From NCBI GenBank assembly GCA_022813625.1, contig JAKLMB010000017.1, forward strand, positions 496,001-560,000: DNA of 64,000 bases, given 5' to 3'. Below, one piece after another: positions 55,481 to 64,000 of this stretch. The position numbers were made by a program, and so were the translations under genes. The notes under the pieces are model-generated. The model was not told where the DNA came from and did no database searches. It worked only from the letters and a program-made list of their open reading frames with translations. Positions within the stretch are counted from its first letter, which is position 1. Every line of letters begins with the position of its first letter. Source of the DNA: Aaosphaeria pasadenensis (Eukaryota; Ascomycota; Dothideomycetes; Pleosporales).

Positions 55481-58300
55481 AGAGGCGGCCATGGTTGTAT
55501 TCCACGCGGATTCGAACAGTCATTCTGGCGAACGACTCCATGTTACACCCAGACGGACTTGGATGAAAATGGAGCCAGAGCTTCTCTTTCTCTACCGTGG
55601 AAGTGGGAACGAAGAGAAGGTGTGATTAGATCTGTTGCAGCTGTGTAAACCACGCCTGGCATGTGTCTCGGGTGTTTTCAGCCTTTTGGGACGCATCTGA
55701 GCTCGATTGTGCAAAGCTTTGGGAAAAAGAGGAGACATGATTAGTTTGTGTCGAAGCTGGGACGACGGCCCGCAATGCGAAAGGGAGACGTCTGACACTT
55801 GAAGAATGCGGTGGAACAAGTTTGTGACATAGTTATGTATCCGTATATAGTACGGATTGTGGTAGTTAGAGATTTGTAGTTGTTGACAAGAAAGGGAAAC
55901 AATACAGGTGGATGGTAGTTGGAGATGTGGCCATGATAATGGCCAGATGAAAACCACCAGATATATGAAATTTGGTACAGTTTGGAATGATTGCGGTGGT
56001 TGTAGTCAGTTACCCAGATAGGTACCTAGGTAGTTATCAATGTTAAGAACACTTTGCATGTAGTTGTGGTGGTTTTGGTAATTAGTGTACACTCCGTACA
56101 TGTACATGTACATGTACATAACAGTAATTACTGTGTACGTAAGTAGCTAGCGAAGACCTATAAAGAGTATAGTGGGAGAAATTAAGACTGCTCTGATGGC
56201 TTACCTAACGTATTCTAGGCTGGTTCGTATTGAGATTAGTTCGCGGTCTAGCCTGGCTTGGTGGGGATGTGACAGTGACACCAGCAAATATGAGCAATCA
56301 TCCATGATCCATCACCACCACCACAACCAGGTCCAACCACCATCATCTCCTTTCCCCCTTCCAGAAAAACAAACATACACAGTAAACAGAAACCTACGAG
56401 CCACGATGATGACACGACGACCATGACCAGGACAAGGCATACATAACTCACCAATAACCAACCACTGATCATACCTTGCTTTTTCTCTCTCTTCACATTC
56501 ATGCACCACTCCATAATCTGCTGCCAATCTGGGGTTACCCACGCACTCTCTTCTCTCTCACGGCTGGCCTTTGCAAATCACGATTCACAAGCCTACCATA
56601 ATTGCCTCCCCAAATTTCCCTCGCACCATCCCCACTCCCTAGCACCTTGCTAGGGACGTATTTGTCGTGGCCCCAACCCCAACTGACTCCTTAAGCGAAG
56701 CGAATACGTACTCGGGCCAAGTAGAGGTACAGGCCGGTCGAGAACCTCAGCTTACCCTCCGTGCCCTCCAACAAAAACTACCCATCTGCCGATCCGCCCT
56801 CAGAGGAACGCCCCATCTGCTGATGTGCTAGGAATCGCTGCCACCATCGAGAAGATGCGGAAATGAACAGCAGCCGGGGCCTACAAGTAGGTATGCATCG
56901 AAACCTACTGCGTAGACTCGCTGCTTGCCACTCTCTACTTTATCGTCCCTTTGGTTTTCGACTTTCTATCAGTACTCGTACTGTTTGATGACACGCATAC
57001 GACTGATGTGCATTCATCCGTCAATCCATCATTCGAAAATACTATCCTGTGCCTCAGTCAGATTGGATGGCGGCCGGGTGTGCCGTTGGATTGCGAAACG
57101 GACCAGGCCATGCAGATGCCATTCTTTGGAATGGCATTGTCCCACCCGTGGTCCCCGGGGGGCGTCTGTGGTTGGCGGTTGGCGGTTGCATGGCACTTTG
57201 AAATGCCCTTAGCAAAGATACTGTTTCAATCGCTCATTATGTCGCAGAGATCTGACCGGTTGGCAAGGAGAGTCTCCCTCGCTGATGACCACTACTATTA
57301 CTCGTAGCTCCCCTACCAACCCGAATAATTGATACGGTGCAGACAAGTGCTTATGTAGATATCTTGCACCGTACTCTGGTACGAGTACTAGTTGTGAAAT
57401 GCCAAAGTCCAGGGCGAGTAATCGTCTTCTGCGCGCCGTACGATCCCCAGGATCATTGGCAGCTAGGCCGTTGCGCGGAAGGCCGCGGCATCACGGGCTC
57501 TTTCTACTCTCTTTTTCTTTCTGAGTTCGGTCACCACGATCGCCTAGGAGTTTTGTATGTATTTTCTTCTCTCAAGGAACATTAAGAATGATCAAGGATA
57601 AGAATGGTAATGATAATGGCGATAATTATAATAATAATCACTCTCCTGTCACTGGGACCTCCCTCGGCTCAACTTCTCTGTGTCTCCCCCTGTACGAGAA
57701 ATAGAATAGGTAGTGCGCCTCTGTTGGCTGCATGTCTGTCCGCTGTACCCCATTTTGGTGCTTGTCTTGGGTCTGTCCATCGCCCGATTCGCCCATCCCG
57801 TATTATTCGTTTCCTACCTTTCTCGGCTGTTTCTTTCACGCTTCTACTACTCGCGACCGCGCCCTCGCTCGATCCCGAACCCTCAGTCCCTCCCTCAAGG
57901 CCATTTCCATCCTAGGATATCTTCCTCGATGTTGTAGAGCCTGTCACTCGCCGTTTCCTCTCCTCCTATGCACCTCTGAACGTGAGAGCGCGCATCTCCA
58001 ACCCGCCCGCCCGTTGTCTGCTGTGCCGTGACTGGCCCTACTGCTCCAGCTCACGAGCTAACTCGACTACCACATCAACCTTCGCATTTCGACTCACTAC
58101 CCGACAATCCCTCATCGCGCTCTCCTCCGCTAAGACAGAATTCTACCGTCGCGTTATAGGAATGGGACGTGGGCGACCGAGCCCTTCTTCAGCCGTCTCG
58201 CCGGTACCTTTTCCCCTCGCCCTTTCGGTGGACTATCGCGCAGCGACCTGGGCCGACCCCAATCTTTAGTCGGATCACACATCTGCTGGGCACTACTGCA
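55481..58300. other. Long intergenic region (2.8 kb)
   Basis: No gene supported. It must contain the promoter and leader of the sensor kinase gene; the right part (57650-58290) is C/T-rich with several overlapping short frames, typical of a long fungal leader. A (GTACAT)4 repeat lies at 56096. Confidence 0.55.
56096..56119 (+). repeat. Hexanucleotide repeat (GTACAT)4
   Basis: Four exact copies. The unit contains the palindrome TGTACA, so the run can fold on itself on either strand. Confidence 0.9.
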
Positions 58301-61300
58301 ATGGTCAAGATGCGCATTCCCATACGGGAACAGCTGGGCTGCCTGGTTTTGCTGGCTTCTCTGATCGGATTGGCAGTCATCGCGATAGCAACATGGGTAA
58401 CATTGCCCCAAATCCTTCTTGAAGGCACACAACACTAATTCTTAGCAGATTACCAACCATAACTTTGTGTTGGACATTCGCTCTACTCGGTTGTCGTTAA
58501 CTGCCTCACTTAAGTCCGCTCAGTTGGCCTCGAACCTTCTCATTATGCAGACCACAGTCAAACAATCTGCTACGCGTATCATCATTCAATTAGCCCTCCA
58601 ACGTTACAACCGAGGAAATAATACCGAGGCAAGCTGGGCAAGAGCTCGAGAGGATTTACAAGCCATATTCCAGGCTGATGGCGACAGCCGTCTCGCCATA
58701 CAGGCACAGCTCTATGCTGCCAACAACTCTGCATACTCTGTCCTCAATGGTACAGCTGATACCATGGTTAGCCTGTCGTTACCATACAAAAAACCGGATG
58801 GATCAAACGCGACATTGGGAGACCCAGTATATGGCTACATTCCGGAGCTATACCCCAAATTCGAGCCCACCCCTGTCCCTTACAATTCAACCTTCAATCG
58901 AACTGTTGCTTTCTACGAAGGAAGAGAGATCAACCAGACCAGCTACCTCCTCAGTGGCCCTTACCGTGTGGATGACAACCTTAATCTTGTTTCCATTACC
59001 ATGCCGATCATCAACAACACATCACACATCGAGACACTAGGTTGGTTGACTGCAGTGCTAGATGCACATTTGATAATGGATGTTGTAGAGGGGTTGGAAG
59101 GATTGGACAGAACTGGTTTGGTCTTGCTTGTCGGACCGGATAATGTGACCAACAAGTTCCCAGCCAATGTGCTATATAACTCCCCTAACCAAGTTGTCCC
59201 CGACCACGAGCAAGTCCGGTTCCTGTTACCTCCTACGGCCAGGACCGACCTTGTGAATCGACACGTTTCCAAGGGCTCGGCCACGAGCAACTCTTCCTTC
59301 GATTGGGCCGACTTCCCCGTCATTAAGAAAGGTTTCACCCAATTAAGTAAAATCGCGAACAACGCTGGAAGCAAAGTTTCGACAAGAAATGAAGAAGGAC
59401 AAGATGTAGCTGTGGGATATGCGGTTGCAAACTCGGCAATGGTGGATTGGATGGTAATCGTCGAGCAATCGCATGGTGAAGTTTGGGCTCCCATCAACCG
59501 ACTTCGGAATATCATTCTCGCCTGCGTCTTCGGCACGATGGGAGCTATGTTGATATTGACTTTTCCAGTCGCTCACTATTCGAGCCGACCCATCCGACGA
59601 TTACGGGATGCCACTAAGAAATCCGTTTCCCCCCAGGTTATCGATGAAGACAGTCTGAGCTCCCAGCGCGACGGTGCCAATGATGACGACCACCAAGATG
59701 CCCTCGCCCGGAAGGAAGGTTGGATGGGCAAAGTTAAGCATTTCCGTCGTAACCAGAAAGCTAGCAAAGCAGAGAGGAAGGAGGCGGAAAGAAGACGACA
59801 GTTCCGCATCCCTAGCAAAGTCAAGGATCGAAAACATTTCATTCACGACGAACTTACAGACCTCACAAAGACGTTCAATGAGATGACGGATGAGTTGATG
59901 ATGCAGTATGAAAGACTGGAAGAGCGAGTCCAACAGAGGACAGCTGAATTGGAGCTTAGCAAAAAGGCTGCAGAAGCCGCGAACGAGAGCAAGACACTCT
60001 TCATCGCCAACATATCTCACGAACTCAAAACCCCTCTCAACGGAATATTAGGCATGTGCGCAGTTTGCATGTCAGAAGATGATCCTGTTAAGTTGCGACG
60101 GTCCCTCGGCATTATCTACAAAAGCGGAGATCTCTTGCTCAACCTTCTCACAGATCTATTAACGTTTAGCAAAAATCAGGTCGGCCAATCTTTGAGTCTA
60201 GATGAAAAGGAATTCCGTTTACGAGATATCAGCTCTCAAGTTCTGGCCATCTTTGAGCGTCAGGCAAAGGAGGGCAAGATCGATTTACGGGTAAAATTTG
60301 AAGGACCTTATGATGCCAACGTCGACGAAAATGGACGGACAAATGAACATGGCGATTTAGGACCCTTCGGACTCGGTCGACTGAAAGATATGATTCTTTA
60401 CGGCGATCAGCACCGCATACTACAGGTTGTCATCAATTTGGTATCGAACAGCTTGAAATTCACACCGCAAGGAGGAGCAGTGGTCATCACCATCCGCTGT
60501 TTAGGAGAAGCAACGATGTCCGGCAGCAGGAAGACATCAGTGCAGTCCAGACAGAGCTCGATGAGGAACTCGAAAAACCGTGTCCGTACCTCTAGCTCTG
60601 AGGTCGGATCCGTGTCAATTTCGACCCCAAACCAATACGAGACTGCGAATGTGATCAACGCTTTCGATCAAAAGAACCCGTACTCGCACATCATGGCCCA
60701 GGAAAGACCTACTACGCCACCACCCGGCCGCTGGTTAGCTTATGAGTTTGAAGTCGAGGACACTGGGCCAGGTATACCCGAAAATCTACATGATAAGATC
60801 TTCGAACCCTTTGTACAAGGCGACCTTGGCTTAAGCAAGAAATATGGCGGAACCGGTCTTGGCCTGAGTATCTGCTCGCAATTGGCCGGTTTAATGAAGG
60901 GCACAATCCAGTTGAAGAGCGAAGTCGGCCATGGCAGTGTCTTCACCATGGCCATCCCCTTGAAACACTTAGCCAGCCGTGCTGATAGCACAGCCAGCTC
61001 CAGTAACATCAATCTGGGTGACCGTGATCCAGGTGCTAGACAGACTACGTCGATGGATGAGCCGGGCTATCGACCAGCCAACGATGATGCTCTTTCGGGA
61101 AGGTCAGTGCAATCTGCTCGCAGCGACCCCATCGCTGGCTCTTCCTCTGGTCCTGTTGCATTCGAGAACGACTCGAAGCCGCGACTTGTGGGTCTCAGCA
61201 CCCCATTCTTTGCCTCGAATCCCCCCTTGGAATCTCCAAACTCTCAAACTGCAGCAATGCAACGAGTCGAGGCCGAGGCAACGAAACGTGGAGACAAAGT

Positions 61301-62033
61301 GAGAGTTCTCGTTGCGGAAGACAATAAGGTGAGCAATGCATTTTTCGATGCTTGTAGAGGGTCGCTGACCAGACAAAGACAAATCAAGAAGTTGTTCTCC
61401 GCATGCTAAAGCTAGAGGACGTTTACGATGTCACAGTGGCAAAAGATGGACAAGAGGCATTAGATAAAGTCAAGGAAAGCATGGAGCGCCAGACACCCTA
61501 CAACCTCATCTTCATGGATGTCCAGATGCCAAACCTCGATGGCTTGCAGTCTACCCGACTCATCCGACAATCTGGATTCTCCGCGCCAATTGTTGCCCTA
61601 ACTGCCGTAAGTATCATCTTCTAGATAACATACACATTGACATCACGAATGGGTTATGCTAACATTTTTCTTCTAGTATGCGGAAGAAAGCAATGTAAAG
61701 GTACGAGTGCTCCATTTTCTTTGCTGTTCGTTTACACTTTCTCACATGTCGCAGGAATGCCTTGACTCCGGAATGGACTTCTTCCTATCAAAGCCTATCA
61801 GACGCCCAGCTCTGAAACATGTTTTGAAAACGTATTGTCCACCAATACCCGAAGAAGACGGAGAGACAACACCACCTCTTGAAAACCCTACATCGCGACC
61901 GAACGGCAGCATCGCACAGTCTTCGCCTTCGGGGGTGACTAACGCCACTACAGCACCGGTCACCATAGTTACTGCAACCAGGGATGGCGATGAGACACCT
62001 GCTGTGTCTCCACTCACACGACCAGAGTCATAA
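58301..62033 (+). CDS. sln1: Sln1-type hybrid histidine kinase (osmosensor family)
   Basis: Five exons: 58301-58396, 58449-61328, 61379-61606, 61677-61700 and 61755-62033, giving 1,168 residues. The fourth exon is only 24 nt (YAEESNVK) inside the receiver domain. In order: membrane helix 1 (~10-32), a large extracellular region with many N-glycosylation sites (~33-384), membrane helix 2 (~385-408), a HAMP-like and coiled-coil linker, the H-box ISHELKTPLNGILG with His556, the ATPase domain (NLVSNSLKFT, DTGPGIP, GGTGLGLS) and a receiver domain with phosphoacceptor Asp1039 in IFMDVQMPNLDG and Lys in LSKPIRR. This is the plan of yeast Sln1 and Aspergillus TcsB, which signal through Ypd1 and Ssk1 to the Hog1 MAP kinase pathway. 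A Ser/Thr/Pro-rich tail ends the protein. Confidence 0.93.
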
Positions 62034-63444
62034 GAAGCATCTCTCCCTCTCTCGCCAGCTCAGCTACTGCACCATGCCACCCGGTTGCAGTTCTTCCTTT
62101 CCGCCTACTTTCGATACCCGATATATTCCTCGTTAATTTTCACTCTCGTCACCCCTAATTGAAGCTGACCTGTACATGGTGGTCAGCACCGCTTACGATC
62201 TTATAATGGCCTCCGATTGGAACGGAACTTCTCATTCTTGGTACTATGGTTCATTCTCCTGTCTTATTTGATGTTTCATTTGTTACATGTACGTACTCAA
62301 AGCATGGCGCTGGGCGGTGTTGAAAAACAATATCTTTTCCTATTTCTGTACTTTTTCAGGACAAGGGCTCGCTGCTAGTCCTGGCGTTTGTTTGGGAAAA
62401 AAAGTCCGACGGGAGACCAAGCCGAAGGCATATTCATAGGTCGGCGCGGCATTGCCATAGCAAGTCATTTTACTGTTCCTTCTTCATTTTCTCTTTTCTT
62501 TATTTCGCTCTTTCTTTATCTGGCTTCTGTCACATGCCATACTCAAAGGCGTCCGTGATCCTTGAGGCTGCCTGGGGATTGGGAAAGTAGAATAAGACCT
62601 CTTGAAGGCTGCAGGGAGGAGCGCAAAACACAACCAGCTCGTATTGCACAAACAAGTGTTTGAAACTGTACAACCTAATTGAATTCTCATGATGTTGTTC
62701 TTATTATCCAATTTGTCTATTACCAGCCGTGTTGGTCACTGCAAGGGGTGGATGAGGATTGACCATTAGCCACCATCAACACAGAATGTTCCTAGCGAGG
62801 GCGACCCATCCCCTTCCGCCTCATCTCGTCCCGTCACGGTCTACCTAGATAGGCACGTATCATTACCTTTGAAGACGTCATGTATTTGCCATCATGAGCA
62901 TTTTGGTTGTATGCCGGCTCACCCCGATAACAATTCCACCGTAACGCGCGTTTCTCCACGTGTGACCCAATAGTTATTATATATCTCTCTTGGCGCGTCC
63001 CCTACCCTACTCGTCCCCTTCACATTCCAGCATGTAAATCTGTCCACACAACTTTTCCGTCTCCTCCGAACTGAGAAACTCGTAACTTACCTTTAATCAC
63101 TCTATTTGTCAATATTGAAGGGCACTAATGGTCCAGCTCGAATTGCAAAATTCCCTCACTGAATTCATCAATATCAACTTTTGCATCCTCTTGCCCTCGC
63201 CTTGTTGATCTCTTCGCTCTTGCCCATCTGCCCTCTGAATGCAGTCACGACCTCTTCGGGTCGCACGCGACACGCAATACGTCGTAGTTCTGCTTCTTCC
63301 TCTCAGCCGGCATTTACTATTCAACCCCAACCTGAAGCAAACTTTCGGATAGCACACCATCTTCATTTCGCTGTCATAACCTGGCATCTTTGTGACAATT
63401 GAATTTGTCTGTCACATTACCTTTCAGCAGTCCTCTCATACAGA
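62034..63444. other. Intergenic region (1.4 kb)
   Basis: 3' flank of the sensor kinase and the promoter of the TM9 gene. Short frames at 62484-62711 (-) and 63181-63402 (+) are unsupported. Confidence 0.6.
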
Positions 63445-64000
63445 ATGTATACACACATGCGCAGGTTCTTCGCTATCAACTTTCTATTGGTGCTCACGCA
63501 CGCCTTCTACATACCTGGTACGAAGCCTGCATCACCTTGACTTTACTCCAGTTAGGAATACTAATCAAACTTGAAGGGTTCTCAATTAAAAGCTACCACG
63601 ATGGCGAGACAATACCACTATTCGTCAACAAAGTGTACTCCGATCGTAGCGAACTCCAGTATAGATATGCTGATCTACCTTTCGTTTGTCCCCCCACCGG
63701 TCGAGTTCATACAGGGCGTTTTACGAGCGGTGCCAGTATATCGTTAAACTTAGGAGAGGTCCTCCGTGGTGATCGGATAACGGTATCCGATTATGAGCTG
63801 GTCATGGGCAACGACGAGGAGGCACTTTTCCTTTGCAGCCGTACTATGGATGCCGCGGGCATCAGGAAAACCAAAGAATTGATCCGGGATGGCTACTTGG
63901 CAGAGTGGATTGTGGACAACCTACCCGGTGCTACCAGTTATCAAACGACAGATAAGACTCGTAAATACTACGCTGCAGGATTCAAGATCGGCGAGGAGGT
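63445..64000 (+). CDS. TM9 superfamily (EMP70/nonaspanin) protein, 3' partial
   Basis: Two exons seen, 63445-63517 and 63577 to the window end. A 59-nt intron with an ACTAATC branch element splits the Gly codon after FYIPG. The first ~20 residues (MRRFFAINFLLVLTHA) are a signal peptide. The lumenal domain then starts in the family manner: GFSIKSYHDGETIPLFVNKV, LQYRYADLPFVCPP, LGEVLRGDRI and the conserved DNLPG-containing segment (IVDNLPGATSY). The nine membrane helices expected of the family lie beyond the window. TM9 proteins reside in Golgi and endosome membranes and act in membrane-protein sorting and cell adhesion. Confidence 0.93.

Noticed and set aside
55508..55517. T-loop-like sequence GTTCGAATCC on the minus strand, possible tRNA
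   Set aside because: The flanking bases cannot form the T-arm stem and no D-arm or anticodon arm fits.

Overview
The window is nuclear DNA of a filamentous ascomycete (Pezizomycotina). Genes are well spaced on both strands. Introns are short (about 46-80 nt, a few longer) with GT...AG ends and CTAAC/CTGAC-like branch sites. The gene content is typical of a mould: a HET-domain gene, an AA9 LPMO, a CE1 esterase, a Sln1-type hybrid histidine kinase and Dal5-type permeases. I cannot name the species or class from the sequence. I resolved 19 protein-coding loci, most with exon structures derived by hand from splice signals and protein-family conservation; two run off the window edges.

Layout. 0-12 kb: the 3' part of a serine-rich membrane-anchored protein, a Nit2/Nit3-type amidase, an MFS transporter and a Dal5-type anion permease. 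12.8-21.5 kb: a compact accessory block with acetolactate decarboxylase (-), catabolic acetolactate synthase (-), a formate/nitrite-type channel (+), a chromate-family transporter (+) and an unknown membrane protein (-). 21.5-26 kb: an AT-rich stretch without a recognisable gene. 26-44 kb: UDP-hexose 4-epimerase (-), two GH135/spherulin-4 proteins (+ and -) and a 2,813-residue membrane glycosyltransferase with a C-terminal GT4 domain (+). 44-58 kb: O-methyltransferase, HhH-GPD-like protein, AA9 LPMO, CE1 esterase, HET protein and an unknown conserved protein. 58-64 kb: Sln1-type sensor kinase and the start of a TM9/EMP70 gene.

Two groups look like functional systems. (1) The 26-44 kb block matches the galactosaminogalactan (GAG) exopolysaccharide cluster known from Aspergillus fumigatus: uge3, sph3 and gtb3 equivalents are present, sph3 is duplicated, and agd3 and ega3 are not seen. 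The epimerase has a small residue (Ser383) at the position that controls acceptance of N-acetylated UDP-sugars. (2) The 12.8-20.2 kb block pairs AlsS-like and AldC-like enzymes, which together convert pyruvate to acetoin, with a divergently transcribed FNT anion channel and a CHR transporter. The four genes have TATA-like boxes roughly 90-130 nt before their start codons. I infer a cytosolic acetoin/anion-export module; its enzymes resemble bacterial ones and it may have been acquired by transfer.
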